Below are positions 48,188-59,873 of a stretch of DNA of 64,000 nucleotides, piece by piece. Numbering within the stretch: position 1 is the stretch's first letter; each line of letters opens with the position of its first letter. The notes under the pieces were generated by a model. It saw nothing but the letters and a program-made list of their open reading frames with translations, did not search any database and was not told the DNA's origin. The position numbers and the translations under genes were made by a program. Where the stretch lies: contig BPKJ01000006.1 of assembly GCA_026005075.1 (NCBI GenBank), positions 124,001-188,000 on the forward strand, in the 5' to 3' direction. The DNA is from Lysobacteraceae bacterium (GTDB taxonomy: Bacteria; Pseudomonadota; Gammaproteobacteria; Xanthomonadales; Xanthomonadaceae).

Positions 48188-49885
48188 ATGCCGCGAACCG
48201 CTGTCTGCCTGTTTCCGATCCTCCTCGCCGCCGGCACCGCGGGCGCCAGCGACTGGCTGGTCGACGTGACCTCGGCCGCTGGGCTGGTGTTTCGCCACGA
48301 GCACGGTGGCACTGGCGCCTTCTACTTCCCGGAGATCATGGGCGGGGGTGTCGGCGTGCTGGATGCCGACGGGGACGGCCTGCCGGACCTGTACCTCGTC
48401 CAGGGCGGCGAGCTGGGTCCCGGCATCGACGCCTCGAAGCGGCGTGCCGGCGACCGGCTCTGGCTGAACCGTGGCAGGCACGGTGCGGACGGCAGCTGGC
48501 AGTGGAAGTTCGTCGATGCCACCCGCGAAGCCGGGATCGACGCCCGCGGCTACGGCATGGGGGTGGCGGTGGCCGACATCGACGGCGATGGCGACGACGA
48601 CCTGTATGTCCTCAACCACGGCCCCAACCAGCTCTGGCGCAACGACGGCAACGGAAGGTTCACCGACATCACCGACGCCGCCGGGGTCGGTGATCCGCGC
48701 TGGAGCGTCTCGGCCAGCTTTGCCGATCTGGATGGCGACGGCCTGCCGGAACTCTACGTAGCCAACTACGTCGACTTCGATCCTGCACGCAACAAGCAAT
48801 GTCGCTCGCCCGGAGGCGGGGAGATCGACTACTGCTCGCCCTCGTCCTACAGCCCCGTGGCCGACCGGCTCTACCGCAACCTCGGCCAGGGGCGCTTCGA
48901 GGACGTCAGCGCGTCCTCCGGCATTGCCGCGGTACGTGGCCCCGGACTGGGCGTGGTCGCGCTGGACGCGAACGGGGACGGTCGCCTCGACCTCTACGTC
49001 GCCAACGACGGCCAACCCAACTTCCTGTGGATCAACCAGGGTGGGCTCCGCTTCGTCGAGGACGCCGCGCTTGCCGGCGCCGCGGTCAATGCCGATGGCG
49101 CCAGCGAGGCCGGCATGGGCATCGCCGTGGCGGACGTGGACCGCAACGGGCTGGACGATCTTCTGGTCACCCACATGCGCAACGAGAGCAACACGCTGTA
49201 CCTCGCCGTGGGCAAGGGCTGGTTCGAGGACCGCACCGCACGTTCCGGGTTGGCCGCCAGCAGCATGGGCTACACCGGGTTCGGTACCGCGTTCCTCGAC
49301 CTGGACCTCGACGGCTGGGAGGACCTGTACATCGCCAACGGCGCGGTGGTGATCGAACCGGACCCGCGCCCCGAGGAGCGTGCCTTTCCCTACTTCCAGA
49401 CCGACCAGGTCTATCTGCACAACGGCCGGGCCGGCGAGGCGGCCGGATTCCTCGAGCGCAGCGCGCAGGCCGGGGCGGCCTTGCGCGCGCGCACCGTCGG
49501 CCGGGGTCTTGCCCTTGCCGATCTCGACCTGGATGGGCGTCCCGATCTGCTTCTCGGCCAGGTCGGCGGTCCGGCGCGCATCCTCGCCCACCGCGGCGGT
49601 GCGGGCCACCACTGGATCGGGCTCGCCCTCGAGGACCGGAAGGGGCATCGCGTCCGCGGCGCACGGGTCGCCCGGGTTGGCACGCCGGGGGCGCCCAGGC
49701 AGGCCCGCTCGGACGGCTCCTACGCCTCGGCCAGCGAGCCGGGCGTCTGGTTCGGTCTCGGCGAGCAGGCAGGCCCGGTCGACCTGCTCGTGCATTGGCC
49801 CGACGGCCAGCGCGAGCGCTTCGACGGGCTGGCGGCCGACCGCCGGCACGTGCTGCGGCAGGGGCAGGGCAGGGCCGCGCCGTGA
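48188..49885 (+). CDS. CRTAC1-family exported protein (FG-GAP propeller with ASPIC/UnbV domain)
   Basis: A 565-residue protein with a cleavable signal peptide (about 1-20, ending TAGAS) and no membrane anchor. The mature start WLVDVTSAAGLVFRHEHGG parallels the CRTAC1 protein at 43881. Ca-binding loops include DADGDGLPDL, DIDGDGDDDL, DLDGDGLPEL, DANGDGRLDL, DVDRNGLDDL, DLDLDGWEDL and DLDLDGRPDL. The C-terminus is an ASPIC/UnbV domain (HRVRGARVARVG, then GPVDLLVHWPDGQRERF). The stop overlaps the next TPR gene (GTGA). It is likely a soluble periplasmic or secreted paralogue of the membrane-anchored protein. Confidence 0.88.
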   Translation: MPRTAVCLFPILLAAGTAGASDWLVDVTSAAGLVFRHEHGGTGAFYFPEIMGGGVGVLDADGDGLPDLYLVQGGELGPGIDASKRRAGDRLWLNRGRHGADGSWQWKFVDATREAGIDARGYGMGVAVADIDGDGDDDLYVLNHGPNQLWRNDGNGRFTDITDAAGVGDPRWSVSASFADLDGDGLPELYVANYVDFDPARNKQCRSPGGGEIDYCSPSSYSPVADRLYRNLGQGRFEDVSASSGIAAVRGPGLGVVALDANGDGRLDLYVANDGQPNFLWINQGGLRFVEDAALAGAAVNADGASEAGMGIAVADVDRNGLDDLLVTHMRNESNTLYLAVGKGWFEDRTARSGLAASSMGYTGFGTAFLDLDLDGWEDLYIANGAVVIEPDPRPEERAFPYFQTDQVYLHNGRAGEAAGFLERSAQAGAALRARTVGRGLALADLDLDGRPDLLLGQVGGPARILAHRGGAGHHWIGLALEDRKGHRVRGARVARVGTPGAPRQARSDGSYASASEPGVWFGLGEQAGPVDLLVHWPDGQRERFDGLAADRRHVLRQGQGRAAP

Positions 49886-51450
49886 GCCGGTGGCGCGGCC
49901 TTGCGGCTGCCTTGCTGCTTGCCCTGCCTGGCCACGCCGCACAGCTCGGCGCGGCCGCAGCGTCCGGGCTGGCCCCCGAGGTCCAGCGACAGATCGAACA
50001 AGCTCGTGCCGAGGTGGCGAACCTGCCCGCGGAGGCGCCGGCGCCGCACAAGGTGCAAGCCCTCCGGCGCCTTGCCATGGTCCTGCTGGCCCACGAGCGC
50101 AATCCCGAGGCTCTGGAGGTGTTGCAAGAAGCCCTGCAGCTGCAGCCGGACGACCCCGAGCTGCACTACCTCGCATCGCTCGGCGAGCAGGCCCTCGGTC
50201 ATATCGAAGCCGCCGAAACCGCGCTCGGCAAGGCACTGGCGCTGGCGCCGCAGATGTTGCCGGCGTGGCTGCGCAGGGCGGAGCTGCGTCTGGCGCGGGG
50301 CGAACTCGAGGAGGCGGCCGCGGATTTCCGGCGCGCGCTCGAACTCGGGCAGGCCGACGCCGCCGCGCACGCGGGTTTGGGACGGGTCGCCCTGCAGGCC
50401 GGTGATGCCGCAGCGGCGGTCGAGCATCTGCGCGCGGCCCTCGCCATCCAGCCCGCAGCAGGACGGCTGCGCGTGCCGCTCGCCATGGCGCTGCGCCGCC
50501 TCGGTCGCACCGAGGAAGCCCGCGAACAGCTGGCGCTGGGCAACGATCGGCCGGTCGCCTATCCCGACCCCCTCGTCGAAGCCCTGACCGACCTGATGCG
50601 CAGCCCGACGGCGCTGTTCGAGCAGGGCCGTGCGCTGGCCCGTGCCGGCGACCTGGCCGGCGCACGCATGCGCCTCGAGCAGGCCGCGCGCGCGGTGCCG
50701 GAGGAGGCCACCTTCGGGCTCGAACTGACCGAGGTGCTGCTTGGGCTGGGCGAGATCGATGCCGCGGCCCGCGAGCTCCAGCGCCTGAAGGCACTGCCCA
50801 CCGATCCCGCCCCCCTTGCCGACCTCGCCGCGCGCATCGCGCTGCGTCGCGGCGATTCCGCCGAGGCGGAGGCCAGGCTCGAGGAAGCGCTGCAGCTGCT
50901 GCCGGAGGCGGACGACCTTCGCGTGGAGCTGGCCCGCTTGCAGTTTCGCAGGGAGGACTGGCAGGCCGCCGCGGCCAGCTTCGCGCAACTCGCCGGTCGG
51001 GTCGAGGGCGAGGAGTGGGCCTATGCCCGCTACTGGGGCGCCGTCGCCGAGGCCATGGCCGGCTCCTGCGCGAAGGCGCTTGCCGGCATGCAGGAAGTGT
51101 TGGCCCGTTCCGGTGGACGCGATGGCTGGGCCATGCTCGGCGTGGCAAGGCTGGGTGCCCTGTGCCCGCCTGACGACGCAACCCGGCGAAAGAGCGCCGG
51201 CTACGCGCAGGCGATGCTTCGCCAGTTTCCGGGTGTGGAGACGCGGGTCAGCGCCGCCTTCCATGCCGTCGCCGACGGCCGTCGGGACGAGGCCGAAGGG
51301 CTGCTGGCACAGGCGCTGGAACAGGCGCGCGCGGAGGGTGAGAGCGCAAGCCACCTGCGCTCGCTGGAGTCCCTGATCGCCCGCGTGCGACGTGGGGAAG
51401 CGACCTCGTCCGCCTACCTTCCCGGCAGTGCCTTGCTGCACATCCGCTGA
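49882..51450 (+). CDS. Exported TPR protein
   Basis: A 522-residue protein with a signal peptide (about 1-21, ending GHAAQ) and TPR repeats through about residues 45-490, e.g. NPEALEVLQEALQLQPDDPELHYLASL and AAVEHLRAALAIQPAAGRLR. The GTG start overlaps the CRTAC1 stop, so the two are coupled. No catalytic motif is visible. The pairing of CRTAC1 and TPR proteins repeats the layout of the 37796-45731 genes, where TPRs are fused to FG-GAP or cytochrome domains; I infer a scaffold role. Confidence 0.82.
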   Translation: MSRWRGLAAALLLALPGHAAQLGAAAASGLAPEVQRQIEQARAEVANLPAEAPAPHKVQALRRLAMVLLAHERNPEALEVLQEALQLQPDDPELHYLASLGEQALGHIEAAETALGKALALAPQMLPAWLRRAELRLARGELEEAAADFRRALELGQADAAAHAGLGRVALQAGDAAAAVEHLRAALAIQPAAGRLRVPLAMALRRLGRTEEAREQLALGNDRPVAYPDPLVEALTDLMRSPTALFEQGRALARAGDLAGARMRLEQAARAVPEEATFGLELTEVLLGLGEIDAAARELQRLKALPTDPAPLADLAARIALRRGDSAEAEARLEEALQLLPEADDLRVELARLQFRREDWQAAAASFAQLAGRVEGEEWAYARYWGAVAEAMAGSCAKALAGMQEVLARSGGRDGWAMLGVARLGALCPPDDATRRKSAGYAQAMLRQFPGVETRVSAAFHAVADGRRDEAEGLLAQALEQARAEGESASHLRSLESLIARVRRGEATSSAYLPGSALLHIR

Positions 51451-51551
51451 CGCGCGGCCGCGCTCGACAGCTCCGGTATCTGTGCGCCCGGGAAGGTCCC
51501 GAGCCCGAGCGGAAGAGAGCGGCGTCGAGCCGGTTCCAGGCCATGGATGAC

Positions 51552-51563
51552 CGTTCGCGAACG
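51552..51563. repeat. 12-bp perfect palindrome
   Basis: CGTTCGCGAACG, a perfect palindrome in the 156-base gap between the convergent TPR and HDOD-PilZ genes. It may be a protein-binding site or part of a terminator; nothing else supports a function. Confidence 0.35.
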
Positions 51564-51575
51564 CCGTTCGCCCCT

Positions 51576-51603
51576 GCATAATGCGACATAATATGCATTA
51601 TGC
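51576..51603. repeat. AT-rich inverted repeat between convergent genes
   Basis: GCATAATGC (51576-51584) and GCATTATGC (51595-51603) form a perfect 9-bp inverted repeat with a 10-base AT-rich spacer, starting 4 bases after the stop of the HDOD-PilZ gene on the minus strand. It may act as a transcript end or a regulator site. It stands out because nearly everything around it is GC-rich. Confidence 0.5.
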
Positions 51604-51606
51604 GCA

Positions 51607-53226
51607 CTAATGTTCGACGCCAGATCCCTCTTGGATCCAGGCCAGCCGCTCGGCCAGGAAGGCAAGCAGTGTCGCCCGCGACGGCGCGTCCTGTTCCTCC
51701 GCCAGGGAAAGGCCCGTGCGCACCAGCCCGGTTTCAACCTCGACACGCACGTGTTGGACCCGTCCGTCCAGGACCGTATGGCGACGCCCGGCCTCCAGGC
51801 GCAGCGTGGGCGCGATGCGGAGCACCTCATCGATCTGCCCCAAGGGCGCTGCCGAGACCAGCTGCAGCCCCCCTGCGCTCAGGTCCACGCAAAGGCTACG
51901 CGTCATCGCCGCCTCCCCGCGCGCGCTCACCGAAGCCACCAGTGCCGTCGGAACGCGTTGTGCGGCACGCACCAGGCGCACATCGACGGCGTCCGGATAG
52001 ACCAGCAGCCAGCACCTTCCGGGCTGCGCAAAGGTCTTCACCAGCCGGGACCGGAAGCGGTACTCGAACCTCCCGCTGAAGCCGCAAACTTCTAGAGGTC
52101 TGTCTGGTGAGAGCCTGTCCCAATCCGCGTGCCGTGGCGTCACCAGCACGCCACGGCCTGGCGCAGCGCCACAGAACAGCACCTCCATCCGACGCGCCTC
52201 ACCGGCCTCGTCGAGCCGCACCTGCATCGAGGCACCACGCAGAAGCTGCAGATCCTCCAGCACCCTTGGCGCGGGGCTTTCCTGAACGCCGCCAGGCTCC
52301 GGGCACTCCAGTGCCTTCGCGTGCGCAAGCTGGAAGACCCCCTCCACCAAACCGGGCCACCGCCATTCCTCGATCCGCCTGCTCGCGAGTTCGGCTGCCT
52401 GCAGGACGCGCTCACGGGTGTGCGCCACGGGTTCCGAGCAGAGCTGCGCGGCCCTCTCGGTGGCCGTTTCCAGCCTGCCCGCCCGGGGCCGGTGGGCCAT
52501 GGCCGCTGCCAGCGTGTGACTCAGCTCAAGGGTCTGTTGGCCAACATCATGAAGGCATGTTGCAAGCACTGCGCGCCGATCGCGTTCGCGCAGTCCCCAG
52601 CGCTGAGCAAGCAGGGACGACAATGCCTGCACCGGGAAGTCGAACAGATCCCACTCGATGGCATCCAATGAACACCCCGCGGCAAGCGCCACGGCAGGCC
52701 ATGCGCCAAGCGGATCAGGCAGATCGGCCACGTGATGCCATAGCAGCAGCGGCCCCAGACGGGAGAAAAGCGCACCCAGCGACACCTCGACGGGATGCTC
52801 CACGCCGGCACGGCGCGCAAGCCACGAGGCCTGCGCCGATGCATGCAGACCGATCGCGACCTCCTCCACAGCACGCCAGCGGGGCGTGTTCGGCTCCACG
52901 CCCGTTTCCAGCACCGAGGCTTCCAGCACGGGCTCCACCACGCGATGGATGCCTAGCTCCAGCAGGATCCTGTCGAGCTCGTCGAGGCCCACGTTCGCCC
53001 GCCCCGCATCGGCCGTGGCCGCCACGCGCAAGACTGCAGCGCAAGCCGCAGCATCCGCCTCGATGGCTTCGACCAGGCCGCGGACATGCGCATCCGGCTC
53101 TTCCAGCCATGCCTTGACCCGTTGCACCGTGGTGGGCAGAACCGGCAGGTCTTTCCGCGCCAGCGCCGCCAGCCATGGCTGCAGTCCAGACTCGTGATCG
53201 ACCCTTGCGAAACCCATCAGGCTCAC
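51607..53226 (-). CDS. HDOD-like / PilZ (cyclic-di-GMP receptor) fusion protein
   Basis: A 539-residue cytoplasmic protein. The N-terminal half (about 15-230) resembles an HDOD domain (LARKDLPVLPTTVQRVKAWLEEPD, then ALSSLLAQRWGLRERDRRAV); the usual HD pair after the LGALFSRLGPLL helix is replaced by SR. A YcgR-like N-terminal beta domain follows (about 310-415) and then a PilZ domain with both c-di-GMP motifs: R420-x3-R424, and D448-x-S450-x2-G453 in CVDLSAGG. The start is a GTG at 53226, favoured by a GGAGG six bases upstream; an ATG at 53217 lacks one. Probably a c-di-GMP effector of motility or signalling. Confidence 0.8.
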   Translation of the reverse strand: MSLMGFARVDHESGLQPWLAALARKDLPVLPTTVQRVKAWLEEPDAHVRGLVEAIEADAAACAAVLRVAATADAGRANVGLDELDRILLELGIHRVVEPVLEASVLETGVEPNTPRWRAVEEVAIGLHASAQASWLARRAGVEHPVEVSLGALFSRLGPLLLWHHVADLPDPLGAWPAVALAAGCSLDAIEWDLFDFPVQALSSLLAQRWGLRERDRRAVLATCLHDVGQQTLELSHTLAAAMAHRPRAGRLETATERAAQLCSEPVAHTRERVLQAAELASRRIEEWRWPGLVEGVFQLAHAKALECPEPGGVQESPAPRVLEDLQLLRGASMQVRLDEAGEARRMEVLFCGAAPGRGVLVTPRHADWDRLSPDRPLEVCGFSGRFEYRFRSRLVKTFAQPGRCWLLVYPDAVDVRLVRAAQRVPTALVASVSARGEAAMTRSLCVDLSAGGLQLVSAAPLGQIDEVLRIAPTLRLEAGRRHTVLDGRVQHVRVEVETGLVRTGLSLAEEQDAPSRATLLAFLAERLAWIQEGSGVEH

Positions 53227-53232
53227 GCCGGA

Positions 53233-53237
53233 CCTCC
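53233..53237 (-). promoter_or_regulatory. Ribosome-binding site deciding the HDOD-PilZ start
   Basis: GGAGG on the minus strand, six bases before the GTG at 53226. The nearby ATG at 53217 has no comparable site, so the GTG is preferred. Confidence 0.55.
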
Positions 53238-53361
53238 GCTCTGGTGCGTGTCTTGACCAAGGGTAACGCATCGCCGACCCGTGCCCGGCGGCATGCGCAT
53301 CGACCGGGGCTGCAGACAGGCTGCAATGGGTTCATCATGTCGCCAAAGGTCTCACCAACCG

Positions 53362-53367
53362 GGAGGA
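53362..53367 (+). promoter_or_regulatory. Strong ribosome-binding site of the exported phosphatase gene
   Basis: GGAGGA five bases before the ATG at 53373. It decides against the upstream in-frame ATG at 53337, which would also spoil the signal peptide. Confidence 0.65.
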
Positions 53368-53372
53368 ATCCG

Positions 53373-53903
53373 ATGCTTCGACCGACACGATACCTGGCGG
53401 TGCTGCTGGCAGCGATGCTTGCCACGGGAGTTACCCTGCCTCCGGACGCGAGCGCTGCAGAGCCTCCGTCCTTGCTTAACCCCGCCCCCCACCGCTGGGT
53501 GGGAGGTCGCCTGAGTCCGGAACTGCTGGCCCAGCTGGACGCGCTGGGCGTGAAGGAAGTGATCAGTGTCGCTCCTGACGAGGAGACGCCCGAGGTCGAC
53601 GAGGCGGCCCTGCTCGCAGCGCACGGGATCCGCCAGCACGCCATCCCGGTCGCCGGTCCCGAGGACCTGACGAGAAAGAAGGTGGAGGAACTCGACCGCG
53701 TGCTGCGTGCAGCGGGCGACGAGAACGTGTTCCTGCACTGCGCAAGCGGCAATCGGGTGGGTGCGCTGGTCGCCCTGCGGGCGGCCTGGATCGAGGGATT
53801 GCCGGTGGAAGAGGCCCTGCGCAAGGGCCGGGCCTGGGGGCTGACCCGGCTCGAGCCAATCGTGCGGGAGCGCCTGCAGTCGGGCGCCGCGGCGCAGGAG
53901 TAG
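53373..53903 (+). CDS. Exported dual-specificity/tyrosine phosphatase-like protein
   Basis: A 176-residue protein with a signal peptide (about 1-29, ending DASAA) and a small phosphatase fold. The active loop is H122-C123-A-S-G-N-R128 (HCASGNR), a CX4R form seen in the DUF442-like bacterial phosphatases rather than the CX5R of classical enzymes. The substrate is unknown. It is divergent from the HDOD-PilZ gene and lies 5 bases before a small membrane or lipoprotein gene. Confidence 0.82.
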   Translation: MLRPTRYLAVLLAAMLATGVTLPPDASAAEPPSLLNPAPHRWVGGRLSPELLAQLDALGVKEVISVAPDEETPEVDEAALLAAHGIRQHAIPVAGPEDLTRKKVEELDRVLRAAGDENVFLHCASGNRVGALVALRAAWIEGLPVEEALRKGRAWGLTRLEPIVRERLQSGAAAQE

Positions 53904-53908
53904 GTCGC

Positions 53909-54202
53909 ATGCCGGCCCCGCCCTGCCCCCCTGCCCACGTAGCCTCCCTGTCTCGCACCTTCATGGCAGGACCAGGCCTGGCATGGCGGGCCGTGGTCGT
54001 CGCCGTGCTGTTCGCGCTGGCCGGGAGCGCCTGCAGCACCCGCAGCTGGTACGACGGCGGACGGGCCAGCCTCGCCGAGACCTGCCGCCGCCAGCCCACC
54101 GAGGCGGCCTACCAGCGCTGCATGGAGGACGCCCGCCTCGACTACGAGACCTACCAGCGTCGCCGCGAACGGATCGAAACGCCGGACACGCAACGCCGCT
54201 GA
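53909..54202 (+). CDS. Small cysteine-containing envelope protein (hypothetical)
   Basis: A 97-residue protein with a hydrophobic segment (about 26-41) ending in LAGSAC, which may be a weak lipobox, then a short polar domain with a cysteine pair (TCRRQPTEAAYQRCMED) and a charged tail. The ATG at 53909 has an AGGAG eight bases upstream; an ATG at 53963 would give a tidier signal peptide but no ribosome-binding site. It lies 5 bases after the phosphatase gene and is convergent with ftsK. I do not recognise a family. Confidence 0.6.
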   Translation: MPAPPCPPAHVASLSRTFMAGPGLAWRAVVVAVLFALAGSACSTRSWYDGGRASLAETCRRQPTEAAYQRCMEDARLDYETYQRRRERIETPDTQRR

Positions 54203-54219
54203 CGGCCGTCGCCTCCGCG

Positions 54220-57673
<3,454 letters not shown>

Positions 57674-57727
57674 TCGCGCCGCCTCCCGGCCCGGAGCGAA
57701 CGCAGGCCGGCGCGCGGGGTCGCGCCG

Positions 57728-58861
57728 ATGAGCCTTGGGGCCCGGCACGTCGCCTCGCTGGCGGAGATCGGGCAGGCCGCCTGGCAGAGCCTGCAGCCGC
57801 AGCCTCACGTCTGCCTGGACTGGCACTTCCTCGCCGGCCTCGAACGCTGCGGCTGCCTCCATCCACGCTTCGGCTGGACGCCCTCGCACCTCCTGCTGGA
57901 GCACGAGGGCAGCCTGGTCGGCGCCGCCCCCTGCTACCTCAAGACCAACTCGCACGGTGAGTTCGTCTTCGACCAAGCCTGGGCACGCGCCCATGCCTGC
58001 GCCGGACTCGACTACTACCCCAAGCTGCTCTGCGCCGTGCCCTACTCCCCGGTCACCGGGCCGCGACTGCTGGATCGCGGTGACCCCGCCATCCGCCGCG
58101 CGCTGCTCGATGCCCTGCGCGCGACCGTGGACGCCGCCTCGCTCTCCTCCGCTCACGTCAACTTCCACCGGGAGCCGATCGAGGCTCCACTCTGGCTGCC
58201 GCGCTTCGATTGGCTGTTCGAGTGGCGCAACCGCGGCTGGCATGGCTTCGAGGACTTTCTGGCCGCGCTCACGCGCAAGCGTCGGCGCGGCATCGAGCAC
58301 GACCGCAGGCAGGTCCGGCAGGCAGACATCCGCGTCCGGCGCCTATGCGGACCCGCCATCACCACCGAGGCGATCGATGCCATGCACGGCTTCTACCTCG
58401 ACACCTTCCACCGCAAGGGCAACTTCCCTGCCCTGACCGCCGGTTTCTTCCGGCATCTGCAGCAGCAGCTCGCCGACCGCATGCTGCTGGTCCTGGCCGA
58501 GCGCCAGGGCCGCTGCATCGCCGGGGCGCTGTTCCTGCGCGACGAGGACGCCCTGTACGGCCGCTACTGGGGCTCGGTCGAGCACTGGCCCGGCCTGCAC
58601 TTCGAACTGTGCTACTACCAGGGCATCGAGTTCTGCATCGAGCACGGCATTCCGCGCTTCGAGCCCGGCGTGCAGGGCGAGCACAAGTTCCTGCGCGGCT
58701 TCCTGCCGGTGCGCACCCACTCCAGCCATTACCTGCGCGACCCGCGCCTGCGCGCGGCGGTGGCGGCATCGCTCCTGGAGGAAGCGCGCTGGCTGGAGCA
58801 GTACCGGGACGGGCTCATGCAGCACCAACCCTACCGGCGCAGCGATCAGGAGCAGGCATGA
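57728..58861 (+). CDS. FemAB-like GNAT acyltransferase (DUF482 family)
   Basis: A 377-residue member of the FemAB-like / DUF482 (PF04339) group. Recognisable features are the W(H/E)FL-like opening (LDWHFLAGLERCG), PCYLKTNSHGEFVFDQAWA, YYPKLLCAVPYSPVTGPRLL, and a C-terminal FEPGVQGEHKFLRGFLPV followed by SSHYLRDPRL. The GNAT-type fold suggests aminoacyl or acyl transfer; the substrate is unknown. It overlaps aat by 4 bases (ATGA), a neighbour that also transfers amino acids from tRNA, which is suggestive but not proof of a shared chemistry. Confidence 0.86.
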   Translation: MSLGARHVASLAEIGQAAWQSLQPQPHVCLDWHFLAGLERCGCLHPRFGWTPSHLLLEHEGSLVGAAPCYLKTNSHGEFVFDQAWARAHACAGLDYYPKLLCAVPYSPVTGPRLLDRGDPAIRRALLDALRATVDAASLSSAHVNFHREPIEAPLWLPRFDWLFEWRNRGWHGFEDFLAALTRKRRRGIEHDRRQVRQADIRVRRLCGPAITTEAIDAMHGFYLDTFHRKGNFPALTAGFFRHLQQQLADRMLLVLAERQGRCIAGALFLRDEDALYGRYWGSVEHWPGLHFELCYYQGIEFCIEHGIPRFEPGVQGEHKFLRGFLPVRTHSSHYLRDPRLRAAVAASLLEEARWLEQYRDGLMQHQPYRRSDQEQA

Positions 58862-59628
58862 TGCGGATCGCCGTCCTCGGCCCCGACCCTGCGCAGGGCT
58901 TTCCCGACCCCGCCACCGCCCTGCATGACCCACCGGGCCTTCTGGCCATGGGCGGCGACCTCGCCCCCCGGCGCCTGATCGACGCCTACGTCTGCGGCAT
59001 CTTCCCGTGGTACTCCGAAGGCGAGCCGATCCTGTGGTGGAGCCCCGACCCGCGCATGGTGCTGGAGCCCGGGCGGCTGCACCTGCCACGGCGCTTCCGG
59101 CGCTTTCTGCGCACCTGCGGCTGGGAGGTCGGCATCGACCGCGACTTCCCTGCCGTGATCCGCGCCTGCGCCACGGTGCCGCGACGAGGCCAGAGGGGGA
59201 CCTGGATCACGCAGGAGATGATCGCGGCCTATTGCACCCTGCACCGGCTCGGCTGGGCACACAGCGTCGAAGTGCGCGAGAAGGGCGTGCTGGTCGGCGG
59301 CATCTACGGCCTTGCGATCGGGCGGGCATTCTTCGGCGAGAGCATGTTCTCGCTGCGCGCCAACGCCTCACGCGTGGCCCTGACCGCCCTGTGCCGCGCC
59401 CTGATCGACAGCGGCATCCAGCTCCTCGACGGCCAGGTCGAATCGCCCCACCTGCGCCAGCTCGGCTTCGCACCGATGCCGCGGCAGGACTTCCTGCAGC
59501 GCATCACCGTTCTGTGCCGCCCCGCGACACGGACCGACCTCGCCCACCTCGACCCGGCCAGGCTCCAGCCCCCTGCCCTTGCCACCCCGACCAGCCCCGC
59601 TCCCGCCCCCGCGCCGGACCCGGCCTGA
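58858..59628 (+). CDS. aat: Leucyl/phenylalanyl-tRNA-protein transferase
   Basis: A 256-residue Aat, which attaches Leu or Phe to proteins with N-terminal Arg or Lys and marks them for ClpAP by the N-degron pathway. Signatures include GLLAMGGDLAPRRLIDAYVCGIFPWYSEGEPILWWSPDPRMVL-like text (about 27-69), GTWITQEMIAAYCTLHRLGWAHSVE and GGIYGLAIGRAFFGESMFS. The C-terminus has a proline/alanine-rich extension (about 235-256). Two ATGs in a row (58858, 58861) could serve. infA and clpA, often next, are not here; a tRNA gene follows. Confidence 0.95.
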   Translation: MMRIAVLGPDPAQGFPDPATALHDPPGLLAMGGDLAPRRLIDAYVCGIFPWYSEGEPILWWSPDPRMVLEPGRLHLPRRFRRFLRTCGWEVGIDRDFPAVIRACATVPRRGQRGTWITQEMIAAYCTLHRLGWAHSVEVREKGVLVGGIYGLAIGRAFFGESMFSLRANASRVALTALCRALIDSGIQLLDGQVESPHLRQLGFAPMPRQDFLQRITVLCRPATRTDLAHLDPARLQPPALATPTSPAPAPAPDPA

Positions 59629-59638
59629 GTGGGACGTC

Positions 59639-59667
59639 TTTGCAGGCATCGAGACACCCGCTATACT
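59639..59667 (+). promoter_or_regulatory. Predicted tRNA-Ala promoter
   Basis: -35 TTTGCA (59639-59644), a 17-base spacer and -10 TATACT (59662-59667). The tRNA begins 12 bases after the -10. Spacing is ideal and the -10 strong. Confidence 0.65.
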
Positions 59668-59679
59668 GCGCGCCTTCGT

Positions 59680-59755
<76 letters not shown>

Positions 59756-59763
59756 CCGTTCAA

Positions 59764-59797
59764 CGCCCGACCGTTCTCGGTTGGGCGTTTTCGTTTC
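59764..59797 (+). terminator. Rho-independent terminator after tRNA-Ala
   Basis: CGCCCGACCG and CGGTTGGGCG pair over 10 bp with a 4-base loop (59764-59787), followed by a T-rich stretch TTTTCGTTT. A textbook intrinsic terminator. Confidence 0.88.
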
Positions 59798-59848
59798 CGG
59801 CTTTGCTGAGCGGCTTCCCGATTTCGGTGTCGGTCTGGCTTGAATGGA

Positions 59849-59873
59849 GTCCGCCGACTCATCGAGGGCGGAC
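59849..59873. repeat. Short inverted repeat at the edge of the IS remnant
   Basis: GTCCGCC (59849-59855) and GGCGGAC (59867-59873) form a perfect 7-bp inverted repeat with an 11-base loop, just before the OrfA-like remnant. It may be part of the old element end. No matching terminal repeat was found on the far side. Confidence 0.35.
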
